Origin: an uncultured Parabacteroides sp.
GTDB taxonomy: Bacteria; Bacteroidota; Bacteroidia; Bacteroidales; Tannerellaceae
Direction: 5' to 3'
Assembly (NCBI GenBank): GCA_900770835.1
Contig: CAAGLQ010000178.1
Span: 1-59,810, forward strand
Length of the DNA stretch: 59,810 nucleotides
Below, piece by piece: positions 45,493 to 54,456 of the stretch (positions within the stretch are counted from its first letter, which is position 1; each line of letters starts with the position of its first letter). The position numbers and the translations under genes are program-made. A model generated the notes under the pieces. The model was not told where the DNA came from, did not search any database, and was given only the letters and a program-made list of their open reading frames with translations.

Positions 45493-46392
45493 TCATTTAC
45501 ACTTTTCCTTTATCTGCTTTCGCCTTCTGAATGACATTCCACAACCTATAGGTAAAAGCAACATTGCTAACGCAGGCTTTGTACACTTCAGTATTTGTTT
45601 CATTTGACCCGCAAGGCAGCAACAGGATATATATTGCACAACATTATTGATACAGTTTTTTACATTTTGAGTATATTCCAAACGTATATTAAAAAGCATA
45701 GCATACCCCATCGGATTGTCACGCAGAAGGCACCATGAGCTTGCACTCATTCCACCTGCTTGATACTCGCATAAATAAACAACCTTATTGTACCATCGAA
45801 GTATATAACCGTCAAGAGCCATTCTATCCCAAATCACTGCTTCCGGTGTAAATTTCTCCCCTTTCCATACGGGAAATGGATACAATTTCAACTTTTCTGT
45901 AAAAAAAACTTCTGCCATATCGGCAGTAAGATTATATTTTGCACGTTCTAAGTTATTACAATCAACATAACCTATACGCTCATTGATCAAAGCTTCTCCT
46001 TTTAGAGGTTTACCATCCAAATCACCTCTTATTGTAGATATACCAATGAATTTATTATCATGGGGAAGTTTTGAGAAACAATCCAATATACAAGATACGG
46101 CATCCGGCAACAGTAAATCATCAGAGTCGACAATGAAAAAATAGATGCCTTTAGCCATTTGCACGCCTCTATTCACAGCACGGTTTTTCCCTCCATTCAC
46201 AACTTTATGATATCGTATAGAGAAATCGTTGTCATCTTTAATCCATTGATCAAACAACGCAGCCGTATCATCCTTCGATCCATCATCGATTACCAGCCAT
46301 TCGAAGTCCTTACAAGTCTGCCTTCGCAAAGACTCATATAATCGTGGCAAAGTATGAGCTCTATTATATGCTGGAGTGAATATGGTAAGCAT
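45493..46392 (-). CDS. GT2 family glycosyltransferase
   Basis: 299 residues: LTIFTPAYNRAHTLPRLYES, IDDGSKDDT and FIVDSDDLLLP. The plan and wording match the 38230-39144 gene, suggesting a duplicated function on similar acceptors. It starts 1 nt after the preceding gene's stop. Confidence 0.88.
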   Translation of the reverse strand: MLTIFTPAYNRAHTLPRLYESLRRQTCKDFEWLVIDDGSKDDTAALFDQWIKDDNDFSIRYHKVVNGGKNRAVNRGVQMAKGIYFFIVDSDDLLLPDAVSCILDCFSKLPHDNKFIGISTIRGDLDGKPLKGEALINERIGYVDCNNLERAKYNLTADMAEVFFTEKLKLYPFPVWKGEKFTPEAVIWDRMALDGYILRWYNKVVYLCEYQAGGMSASSWCLLRDNPMGYAMLFNIRLEYTQNVKNCINNVVQYISCCCLAGQMKQILKCTKPALAMLLLPIGCGMSFRRRKQIKEKCK

Positions 46393-46393
46393 A

Positions 46394-47290
46394 CTATTTG
46401 ATGTTCAATCTAAGCGTTTCCGCATCTTTCACAACTTCAACATAATCAGGATACACTTGGAAATCCGTTATCACTTGAGGCTTAGGTAGAACAAGATTGT
46501 ATCCACATAATAAATACTCATTTAGTGTATTAATATCAGCATTCAATGCCTCATTGTCGAAGGTTTTCTGAACAATATTTATTGGATAACTTAGAATCTT
46601 TACATTCCCTAAATGTCTGCCAAATTCAAACTTTCCTTTCTTCCCTGAGTGTAATGCCCCAACAGATTCCAAAGTATTAGGATTCTTAAATGTTGCGCAT
46701 CTCAAGAATTCCTCCATACAATAAATATCATAAATATGAGCATCTAAAGAGAATTGATACCCCCAAATAGATCTACTTGAATAAGACGAAAACTTCCACG
46801 TATTCTTTTCGACATATGTTACATCATCAGTCTTGAATTCTCTACCTACCCTTAATGACAGTTGGCGATGCCATGGGCTCTCATGTAACCACTGTAAATG
46901 ATTTTCATGTATGAAAACATCATCGACAAAAACAGAATCATCAGTCAAGAACATGACTTCTCCCTTTTTGTCACACAGAAATGACAATAATTGTTCTCTA
47001 AAGTTTGTCTTCCCCCCCCTAAGGAAAGGGCACAAATAAAGCAATCTAAGATTATATAAATCTATTAGCTCATAAAAAGAGAATCTATAATTCTTCGTTT
47101 TCTCTTTATGAAAAGTAACCTTCTCTTTGAATTGATTCTGCAAAATATCATATCCATCTTGAAATCTTTCATTTGTAGTGTTATACAACACTTGGATCTG
47201 CATATTTGCACAATGCACGTATTTAAAAAGTGAATATAGCAACGCTTTCAGTTGCAAGGCTCTATTAAAAGAAAAAATAACTATTTCCAT
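46394..47290 (-). CDS. Putative glycosyltransferase with a poly-G tract
   Basis: 298 residues, not matched with certainty to a named family. The start (EIVIFSFNRALQLKALLYSL) and an acidic FLTDDSVFVDD segment at about 115-125 look like a GT-A transferase with a DXD-like site. Codons for LRGGKT (about 91-95) contain a run of eight G. At eight the gene is open; at nine it meets a TAG five codons later, at seven a TGA after about 20 codons. It lies between GT2 genes and is probably a sugar transferase that can be switched on and off. Confidence 0.7.
   Translation of the reverse strand: MEIVIFSFNRALQLKALLYSLFKYVHCANMQIQVLYNTTNERFQDGYDILQNQFKEKVTFHKEKTKNYRFSFYELIDLYNLRLLYLCPFLRGGKTNFREQLLSFLCDKKGEVMFLTDDSVFVDDVFIHENHLQWLHESPWHRQLSLRVGREFKTDDVTYVEKNTWKFSSYSSRSIWGYQFSLDAHIYDIYCMEEFLRCATFKNPNTLESVGALHSGKKGKFEFGRHLGNVKILSYPINIVQKTFDNEALNADINTLNEYLLCGYNLVLPKPQVITDFQVYPDYVEVVKDAETLRLNIK
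47012..47019 (-). repeat. G8 homopolymer tract (C8 on the plus strand)
   Basis: Eight consecutive G on the coding strand in the middle of the 46394-47290 gene, in an AT-rich surrounding. Length eight keeps the gene in frame. Candidate slipped-strand site. Confidence 0.9.
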
Positions 47291-47355
47291 GTTCTGCCTA
47301 TTTAAAACACATTACCGCTTTTTGATGCTTCAGAGCTTCCTCTGATATGAGGCTT

Positions 47356-48336
47356 TTATCTTAGAAACAGACTCATATACACCTTATACAATTTCAGTCT
47401 TAGCATCAAGCAAGAAAACATCTCCCCTATTGATGACGTACGATGCGATAAAAAAGAATGCTTCACCAAGTCGCTTTTATCTATCTCACGGAGAACATAT
47501 CTTGCTTCCAAATTGAAAGAACCGATGTTTTTTATCATCTTCAAACATTTGATAATAATGAGCTCGTATGAATAATACATTATCTCATCAGCAATACTTT
47601 CATCACAAGTAAAAAAACGCCTTAGTAGCTCATGCGACTGACGATAAATGTCAAGTGTATTTTTAGGCAAAGATTCAACTCCCGATCGGATATTTTCGAC
47701 TCTTACCCAATGATAAGTAGCCTTTCCGACAACATAAAGATTCTTACAATGAAGCAAATATTCCATCATAAAGATGAAATCCTCGTTGACAGGATAAGGC
47801 TTATAACGCAGGTTGCACTGATCAATAATTGCCTTCCGTAATAATTTGTTACAATTGATATGTACCGCACCTGAAAGAAACAAGGCTCTCAGTGCTTCCT
47901 TATGCTTAAAATCATAGGATTGTTCCGATTGGACATGCTCTTCACTACGATTAAGACGGCCATCGCCATCATATATATCGACCCAATAACCACAAACAAC
48001 CATATCGAAAGCACGATGGGCATACAAAACTTCCAAATAATCCGAATCGATTGTATCATCGGCATCCACAAAACATATATATTCTCCCGTAGCTGCAGCC
48101 AAAGCGGCATTACGGGTCTGCGCCACTCCGTTATGAGAATTCTCAATGATCCGAATACGGTCATCTGCCGATGCAAGTTTCTTACAGATGCTTAAAGAAG
48201 TATCATCCGATCCATCATCAGACAATATCAATTCCCAATCTGTCAAGGTTTGAGACTGGATGGACTTGACACATCTCTTTAATGTTTGGGCGGCATTCCA
48301 TACAGGAACAATTATTGAAATTTTACCGTCTTCCAC
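47356..48336 (-). CDS. GT2 family glycosyltransferase
   Basis: 326 residues from a GTG at 48336; the only other in-frame start is TTG 48345, and both lie inside the end of the upstream gene, so initiation probably depends on translational coupling. Motifs: ISIIVPVWNAAQTLKRC, SDDGSDDTS and FVDADDTIDS. A complete GT-A core with a variable C-terminus. Confidence 0.82.
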   Translation of the reverse strand: MEDGKISIIVPVWNAAQTLKRCVKSIQSQTLTDWELILSDDGSDDTSLSICKKLASADDRIRIIENSHNGVAQTRNAALAAATGEYICFVDADDTIDSDYLEVLYAHRAFDMVVCGYWVDIYDGDGRLNRSEEHVQSEQSYDFKHKEALRALFLSGAVHINCNKLLRKAIIDQCNLRYKPYPVNEDFIFMMEYLLHCKNLYVVGKATYHWVRVENIRSGVESLPKNTLDIYRQSHELLRRFFTCDESIADEIMYYSYELIIIKCLKMIKNIGSFNLEARYVLREIDKSDLVKHSFLSHRTSSIGEMFSCLMLRLKLYKVYMSLFLR

Positions 48337-49258
48337 AGAATACAAACAATAAGATTAAGAAAATGGATTTCTGCCAAAAAGGTGCATGGATTTCTTTCCT
48401 GTGTAAATACAGATAATGTACATCTGCTATTGTTCTCAGTTGAACTGTAGTTGCCGCCGCTACCTTCCATCCACAATATCTCGCTTCAGCAACCATATTA
48501 TCGAAAAAGAAATTAAATACCCTGTTCACTTGATATTTCGGACAGGCATCCCCAAGAATGGAATGAAACTTATTCCAATAAGACAGATCTGTCCTCAGTA
48601 AGTTTAGTACCCTCTGTTTTGACAAACTACCCTCAATATCCGTATTGTAACAATACCCCGCATAGCGGATATATCGGAACGCATCAATATGGGCAATATA
48701 ACTGATGCAGAAGTCCCTATCCTCACCAAGACTAAGATTGGGATTGAACCGTAATCCATTTGAGGTAATCACATTTCTACGAAATAATTTTCCATGTAAC
48801 GAGGTCATATTTCCCAAATACGCACTGGAGTCCTCATCCCAACCGTCCTCTTTTCGCCAATATTTTTCAGAAAACACATCCTTACGTGCCAACACTCCCT
48901 TATGCATGTACATATCACCGGACAAGACGAGATCACAGTCATGAACCGAAGCCGCCAGTCTTTCTAAATAATCCGGAAGGACTGTGTCGTCACTATCTAC
49001 AAATGTAATCCAATCTCCACTTGCCTGCTCCATTCCAAAATTACGCGCAGATGAGACTCCTCCATTCTCTCTGTGAAAGATTCTTATGTTGTCTTTTCCA
49101 TCGACCAGTGGAGTCACACAAGCCATTGTACCATCCGTACATCCGTCATTTACCAGAATCAGTTCATAATCAACATAAGATTGACAAAGCAAGGAACATA
49201 TACATCCCTCTATATAACGCTCCACATTATATATCGGAACAACTACACTTATCATCAT
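48323..49258 (-). CDS. GT2 family glycosyltransferase
   Basis: 311 residues: ISVVVPIYNVERYIEGC, VNDGCTDGT and FVDSDDTVLP. Starts with two consecutive ATGs, the first overlapping the stop of the upstream gene by 4 nt; the end overlaps the next GT2 gene by 14 nt. Confidence 0.88.
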   Translation of the reverse strand: MMISVVVPIYNVERYIEGCICSLLCQSYVDYELILVNDGCTDGTMACVTPLVDGKDNIRIFHRENGGVSSARNFGMEQASGDWITFVDSDDTVLPDYLERLAASVHDCDLVLSGDMYMHKGVLARKDVFSEKYWRKEDGWDEDSSAYLGNMTSLHGKLFRRNVITSNGLRFNPNLSLGEDRDFCISYIAHIDAFRYIRYAGYCYNTDIEGSLSKQRVLNLLRTDLSYWNKFHSILGDACPKYQVNRVFNFFFDNMVAEARYCGWKVAAATTVQLRTIADVHYLYLHRKEIHAPFWQKSIFLILLFVFCGRR

Positions 49259-50211
49259 GGTTTCAAATGAAAATCACGAAGTCCTAATCTGACTGACCAG
49301 TAAAAAATCCAACCCGCTAACGGGACCTTGGGATACACAATTTTTCTATGTATGGTCTCTTTTAAAAACTTCTCAGCTTTTTCACACACTTCATGAAAAT
49401 AAGGATGATATAATCGAGGTTTTAAAGCTACAAGCTCGTAGATGGCATCCTTGACTTTAGGATGAGAACTATGTTTCAAAAGAAGTTTGGATTTCTTTAT
49501 TGCTGTCTCAACGAAACCATTCACAGCTTTAAAAGAAACCTCTTTACTTTGGCTTGCCATATTACCAAATCTATAATACACTTTTGTGTCGGGTGTGAAA
49601 AGAATCTTGTCGGCACAAACAATGATCCTACTAAAGAAGTCCCCATCTTCATCCTGAACAAGAGATGTGTCCCATAGTCCAGATTTCTCAAGCAACTGTT
49701 TCGACACTAAATAACAGTGTGGATACAGACATACATGATTTAAGTACATATCCACTAACATATCAGAAGGTATCGTGTAGTCATGTGTGATGACATTAGA
49801 GATGCATAATCCAAAATCTTCCAGTCCAATCCATCCACAGAAAGCTATTGTCTTAGGTTCAAAACAACATTTTCTGAGAGTTTCTATTTGCTTTTCAACC
49901 AATGTCTCGGATATTCTATCATCCGCATCCAAATGCAATAAATAATCTCCTGTTGCGTTTGAAATGGCGACATTCCGTGCTGCGCAAGCACCAGCGTTCA
50001 CTTGTTTAATGATCTTATACTCTATGGTAGATCTGGATAGAACCTCATTGGCGATTTCAACAGAATCGTCTTTCGTACCATCATCCACCATTACGAGTTC
50101 AATGTTCTTATAAGTCTGACTCACCACAGACCGAAGACATTCTTCAATGTATGCCCCGACATTATACACTGGCATAATGATAGAGACCTTAGGGTTATTA
50201 TCATACATCAT
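49255..50211 (-). CDS. GT2 family glycosyltransferase
   Basis: 318 residues: VSIIMPVYNVGAYIEEC, VDDGTKDDS and HLDADDRISE. The C-terminal end (LAGWIFYWSVRLGLRD) has a hydrophobic patch that may associate with the membrane. It overlaps the WbsX-like gene upstream by 11 nt. Confidence 0.88.
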   Translation of the reverse strand: MMYDNNPKVSIIMPVYNVGAYIEECLRSVVSQTYKNIELVMVDDGTKDDSVEIANEVLSRSTIEYKIIKQVNAGACAARNVAISNATGDYLLHLDADDRISETLVEKQIETLRKCCFEPKTIAFCGWIGLEDFGLCISNVITHDYTIPSDMLVDMYLNHVCLYPHCYLVSKQLLEKSGLWDTSLVQDEDGDFFSRIIVCADKILFTPDTKVYYRFGNMASQSKEVSFKAVNGFVETAIKKSKLLLKHSSHPKVKDAIYELVALKPRLYHPYFHEVCEKAEKFLKETIHRKIVYPKVPLAGWIFYWSVRLGLRDFHLKP

Positions 50212-51265
50212 ATTCTTTCTTTACATTATTTAATCGTTCTAGAAATGCCTTTCCCCATTTAAGGTCTGGTTCGAGATGATTCCCTTCCCCCCATTCGTTC
50301 CAGGCCTTCACAAAGCACAATCTATTCTGTTTTTTTGATACAATATCCATCACAGCACGAACATGTTTTTCAAACTCTTGAGGAGTGTAATCAGTGAGTA
50401 TCAATCCTTTCTTACCATATCGTGGACTATGATCCCACCCGGCAATAATCGTGGGGATAATATTCTCCTTCCTATCTGATCGAGACACGAAGTATTTGCT
50501 GAATTTCCCATAAGGGAACCTCGTCTTGGGTGTCAATCCTACAATCTTCTTCAGATAATCAAGATATTTGTTGGTATGAAAAAAGTAATCCTTCAACCGA
50601 ACCACATTTATCGCATCAAGTTGATAATTCTTTATCCTTTCATAAGCATCTGGAGTCTGAGCCATGCCAACAAAATAGATTCCCGAAAAACCATTATCTT
50701 TCGCCATCATATTCCATCGCTCAATGAACAGATCCAAATACGGTATCTGTTCCGGATCAAATATGCCGAAGAAAGGTTTGTTGTTAATTGTGATATACCG
50801 ATGGTCTTTAAATGCAGGTAAAACATAATTAAAATGAGCAATGATATCTTGTTCTCCAGGATATGTCTGTTCTACCACCAGCTCTTGAGTATTGGGATTT
50901 CTCCAAGTATGATTGGCCCAACACAGACATATAGGAAAATCTGGTTGGCCTGATTCGACAACAGCTTTAAAAGGCTTCTCCATTGTAATGACTCCATTGC
51001 CAAACCAATAATGCCAATAACAGAAGCCGTCTATACCATATTCCTTTGCCATATCAGCCTGCGCTTGCCGCATTTCTGGCATCAACAAGTTGTAGAATCC
51101 CAAATCGGCAGGAACGTGAGGTTGATAATGCCCCTTAAATTGGGGCTTGGCATTCGCTGTTCTCGTCCACTCTGTATATCCCTTTCCATAGACCGGGACG
51201 TTAACATCAAGTTCATAGAACTGAGGCAAGTAGTAAGCAATTATCTTGATTTTTGAAATATCCAT
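50201..51265 (-). CDS. WbsX-like glycosyltransferase
   Basis: 354 residues. The start IKIIAYYLPQFYELDVN, then GKGYTEWTRTANAKPQFKGH, YHWYFG-like and the C-terminal FVKAWNEWGEGNHLEPD are the marks of the Glyco_tran_WbsX family, often found in O-antigen loci; the fold resembles glycosidases (TIM barrel). Sugar specificity unknown. It is now separated from its upstream neighbour by an IS element; before the insertion the gap would have been about 30 nt. Confidence 0.9.
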   Translation of the reverse strand: MDISKIKIIAYYLPQFYELDVNVPVYGKGYTEWTRTANAKPQFKGHYQPHVPADLGFYNLLMPEMRQAQADMAKEYGIDGFCYWHYWFGNGVITMEKPFKAVVESGQPDFPICLCWANHTWRNPNTQELVVEQTYPGEQDIIAHFNYVLPAFKDHRYITINNKPFFGIFDPEQIPYLDLFIERWNMMAKDNGFSGIYFVGMAQTPDAYERIKNYQLDAINVVRLKDYFFHTNKYLDYLKKIVGLTPKTRFPYGKFSKYFVSRSDRKENIIPTIIAGWDHSPRYGKKGLILTDYTPQEFEKHVRAVMDIVSKKQNRLCFVKAWNEWGEGNHLEPDLKWGKAFLERLNNVKKEYDV

Positions 51266-51306
51266 ATATTTGTCGTAAGTAAGTCTTAAGAATTAATTTA
51301 TACTAA

Positions 51307-51320
51307 GAAACTGTTTTGAA
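51307..51320 (+). repeat. Left terminal inverted repeat of the IS
   Basis: GAAACTGTTTTGAA, exact complement of the right end; flanked on the left by the TAA target duplication (51304-51306). Confidence 0.92.
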
Positions 51321-51421
51321 TTAAATAAAAAATATTGTTATGTGGTAATATAATTTATTGAGAATCAGTGGGCTGATTGAAATATTTTTCATAACTTTAT
51401 GGGTACCAATCAATAACAGTT

Positions 51422-52195
51422 ATGAGTCAATATTCAACCAACCTCACTGATAAACAGTGGTAAGTTATAAAAAAATTCATTAATGCGCAAGAAAGAAAGC
51501 GTAAACATCACCTCCGGGACATCGTGAATGCCATTCTCTACATCAACAAGACCGGTTGCCAGTGGCGGATGTTGCCAAGCCACTTCGCTCCGTGGCAAAC
51601 CGTCTATTACTACTTCCGCAAATGGAAGTTGGAGGGTGTCATTGAGGAGATTATGGACACCCTCCATTCTCTCGTCCGGAAGATGGCCGGACGGGAAGAA
51701 AGCCCCAGCATGGGCATTATTGATTCCCGCAGTGTGAAAACATCTCATCATGTGGATTCAGATAGAGGAATTGATGGGAACAAGAAAGTCAAAGGACGCA
51801 AGGAGCATATTGTAGTTGACACACTTGGCATTCCTATGGCTGTAGCCGTACACGAAGCCAACCTGCATGACAGCAAGGGCGCGCCGAAGGTTCTTGAGAA
51901 ACTGGAGTACAAGTTTCCACGTTTGCGAAAGATACTCGCAGATGGGGGATACCAAGGTACACTTGGTGACTGGGTGGCCAGAAAGTTCGGATGGGTCGTT
52001 GAAGTCGTGCTTCGTCCCAACGAGTGTCCCAGCAAATTCCAAGTAATCCCTAAACGATGGATTGTCGAACGGACCTTCTCATGGTTGGAGAACTTCCGGC
52101 GGCTGACTATCGACTATGAGTTTCTGGCCGAAACCGCTGAAACAATGGTGCAGGTGGCCTGCATTCAGATGATGCTTAACAAATATTTTCGATGA
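51422..52195 (+). pseudogene. IS5-family transposase interrupted by a stop at codon 14
   Basis: The family's start MSQYSTNLTDKQW is encoded from ATG 51422, but codon 14 is TAA (51461-51463), where a CAA or CAG (Gln) is expected; the same frame then continues unbroken to 52195 (257 codons in total). The DDE triad is intact: D in GIIDSRSVK, D in ILADGGYQG, E in RWIVERTFSWL. A GTG at 51524 could restart translation and would give 223 residues without the N-terminal helical domain. Most likely inactive unless complemented by a sister copy. Confidence 0.85.
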
Positions 52196-53195
52196 TTTCA
52201 AAACAGTTTCTAAGTCTTTTATATAATTTCTCAATCCAAATGAACAATAACGACATTACCATAGTTATAATAAAATATACTAAAAATAGCATTAAAACAT
52301 TTAATGGGTATATCTTGCTAATTTCCGGAATCAGAATGAAGTTGAAACTATGGGCAAGGTATATCTCAAGAGTGTGGTTACCAACCTTGTTGATGATAGA
52401 ATGAAGCCATTGCAGTGTTTTAATCAATTGGGCAACTGCGACCATGATTAGCATCAGCATGGGAGCCCAACACATGGTGCGGTAAATAGATGAGACCCCA
52501 TATAAAACTGATGGAATCAGAAATAGAGTCTGAAGAGCCATTGCTATCACTAGGAAGTATTTGTCATCTCTACGATGGTATGTTGCAATACCCATAAACA
52601 CCATAGGGATACGAGCTATGAAGCAATCATAAAACCAGTTGAAAGAAAATAAATGTAGAATGGCAAATATAAGCATATTGATACAAACCAATAGCAGTAA
52701 GACTTTTGTTTTGCATATACGAACCTTATGAAACAATAGTGGAAACAGAAAATATATTATCAAAATAGCAGGTATATACCAATCATGAATAGTCCCACCC
52801 AAACCAAGGTAATAGAGTGCTGTTAAGTTGCAAAATGCATCCCATAGTGTACACGTTCTTGCAAGAGCAAGGCCAAGGAGCATAACCATCACAGCCTTGA
52901 CTACCCATAAAGGATAGATTCGCACCAGCCTTCTTCGATAAAAGGTTAGTATAGAATTCTTACTATAGGAATAGCACAATCCATATCCACTCAAAAACAT
53001 AAATACATCTACACCCATATAACCATATTGAAACAATCTTAGGTTCTCTTTTGCTTCCTGGAACCCATATAGATGATACACAACTACATAGATAATGGAT
53101 AGTCCCATCAGTATAGATCTATCCTTATTAATACATTCTATGAGACAGGATTTACCCCCCCCAATTATCGTTCTTAAGTTCTCAACTTTTACCAT
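52176..53195 (-). CDS. Membrane acyltransferase family 3 with poly-G switch and IS-derived C-terminus
   Basis: 339 residues with about nine membrane helices; NKDRSILMGLSIIYVVVYHL and YMGVDVFMFLSGYGL are typical of acyltransferase family 3, which acylates surface sugars. Two oddities. Codons 12-14 (GGG) are a run of eight G: one more G puts TAA directly after the run, one fewer gives TAG five codons on. An internal ATG (codon 30) could still start the conserved part. The last 11 residues and the stop are read from the end of the IS element; without it the protein would end ...LYKRLI. The catalytic part is complete, so activity is expected. Confidence 0.85.
   Translation of the reverse strand: MVKVENLRTIIGGGKSCLIECINKDRSILMGLSIIYVVVYHLYGFQEAKENLRLFQYGYMGVDVFMFLSGYGLCYSYSKNSILTFYRRRLVRIYPLWVVKAVMVMLLGLALARTCTLWDAFCNLTALYYLGLGGTIHDWYIPAILIIYFLFPLLFHKVRICKTKVLLLLVCINMLIFAILHLFSFNWFYDCFIARIPMVFMGIATYHRRDDKYFLVIAMALQTLFLIPSVLYGVSSIYRTMCWAPMLMLIMVAVAQLIKTLQWLHSIINKVGNHTLEIYLAHSFNFILIPEISKIYPLNVLMLFLVYFIITMVMSLLFIWIEKLYKRLRNCFEIIENIC
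52197..52210 (+). repeat. Right terminal inverted repeat of the IS
   Basis: TTCAAAACAGTTTC, complement of the left end, followed by the TAA target duplication (52211-52213). On the minus strand it encodes part of the new C-terminus of the acyltransferase. Confidence 0.92.
53155..53162 (-). repeat. G8 homopolymer tract (C8 on the plus strand)
   Basis: Eight G on the coding strand at codons 12-14 of the acyltransferase, followed by TAAA, so a single-base gain produces an immediate stop. Currently in the open frame. Confidence 0.9.
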
Positions 53196-53205
53196 TCGAT
53201 TCTCG

Positions 53206-54435
53206 TTATATGCTCAATATTTTTTCAACTAATTCCTTCAAATCACACTCTTGCTTCTCATGCACCTCTTGATATCTCTTCAACGAGCGTTGGGAGTACT
53301 CATTGTAGTTCTCATCCGTGAGTTTCAACAGACCATTGAAGATGGCGGACTCGTAGAAAGGAGAGAAGTAGATTGGAGCATCAGCCAAAACCTCTGGCAT
53401 AGAACAAACATTAGAAACGAGGACTGGCTTACCATACTTCATGGCTTCGAGTGGAGGATAGCCAAAGCCCTCAAAGAGGGATGGGTAGAGAAGTGCATAG
53501 CAATTCTGGTATGCGGTCTTTAAATCCATGTCACAAAGGAACGGTAGGTCGATGTGATTCTGAAACAGTTCCTTGCCATAACCGATAGTAAGAACGTACT
53601 TATCCGGCTGAAGGAGGGCAAACTGTCGGAACGATGCCAGTGCCTTACGCGCATTCTTGTTAGCACGATTGGCGCTAACCACAAGATAGTACTTGAGCTT
53701 ATTCGAAACAACCTCCTTCAACCTATCATTCATAATGTCACCAGCAGCGGCATCCTCAACGTAGAGACGTTCCGGACTAAACCAAACGTGTATTCTCTCC
53801 TCAGGTATATGGAAGTTATACATGATGGATGCTCTGGAGTAGTTGGAAACAGTCACAATCTCATTATCGGGACGTTTGCGGAAGAGTTTCAACGTGGGTT
53901 GTACCATGTCATTGCCTTTCTCCAACACTCCATACTGGCGCGCATGTAGTAGCCAACGGCAGAAGCGCATCGTGGGGCCTTTGATGTTCCAATATGCTTT
54001 CTTGCCAAGGGGAGTTGTTGAGCGATAATGGAAAAGGTCATCATCAAGAGTAAGCCAGAGATTGATATTGTTCTGATATAACTCCTCCCAAACACAATCA
54101 TGAAAGACGGATATAGACTTGCAGGTGATCTCTGCTATCTGAGGGCACCAGCCGCCATTCTGTGCGCAACCGAAGAAGAACAGGTCGAATCCTTTAGCAT
54201 TGATGTTATCAATACCCACCTGAATGTCAATAAAGTCCACCGAATTATGTTTGAAAACATCTGGACGCAACTCTGTATAGGCTGGCATGTGAATACTGTC
54301 GTATAGACAGGTGACGGATACAACAGTTCGGTTGTCAGCCTCGATTCTGTCCATCAAGGTATAGAACACACGACGAACATATTCGGCAGCACCATTCTTT
54401 TGGTATAATGATAGGAAATCAAATAAAATCTTCAT
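53206..54435 (-). CDS. GT4 family glycosyltransferase
   Basis: 409 residues. N-terminal FDFLSLYQKNGAAEYVRRVF, middle VVSANRANKNARKALASF and C-terminal PSLFEGFGYPPLEAMKYGKPVLVS with the E-x7-E pair. The GT4 C-terminal domain is clear; the N-terminal half is more divergent. It ends 10 nt upstream of the acyltransferase gene. Confidence 0.88.
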   Translation of the reverse strand: MKILFDFLSLYQKNGAAEYVRRVFYTLMDRIEADNRTVVSVTCLYDSIHMPAYTELRPDVFKHNSVDFIDIQVGIDNINAKGFDLFFFGCAQNGGWCPQIAEITCKSISVFHDCVWEELYQNNINLWLTLDDDLFHYRSTTPLGKKAYWNIKGPTMRFCRWLLHARQYGVLEKGNDMVQPTLKLFRKRPDNEIVTVSNYSRASIMYNFHIPEERIHVWFSPERLYVEDAAAGDIMNDRLKEVVSNKLKYYLVVSANRANKNARKALASFRQFALLQPDKYVLTIGYGKELFQNHIDLPFLCDMDLKTAYQNCYALLYPSLFEGFGYPPLEAMKYGKPVLVSNVCSMPEVLADAPIYFSPFYESAIFNGLLKLTDENYNEYSQRSLKRYQEVHEKQECDLKELVEKILSI

Positions 54436-54456
54436 TCTTCTTTTTATGATTTATTG

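Larger units (their letters stand above)
51307..52210 (+). mobile_element. IS5-family insertion sequence (IS1031/ISL2-like)
   Basis: 904 bp bounded by perfect 14-bp terminal inverted repeats GAAACTGTTTTGAA (51307-51320) and TTCAAAACAGTTTC (52197-52210), with the 3-bp direct repeat TAA on both sides (51304-51306, 52211-52213). The repeat length of three and TNA target fit the IS1031-like branch of IS5. It carries one transposase gene on the plus strand, opposite to the capsule genes, broken by a stop at codon 14. It inserted at the stop codon of the acyltransferase gene. Confidence 0.92.
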
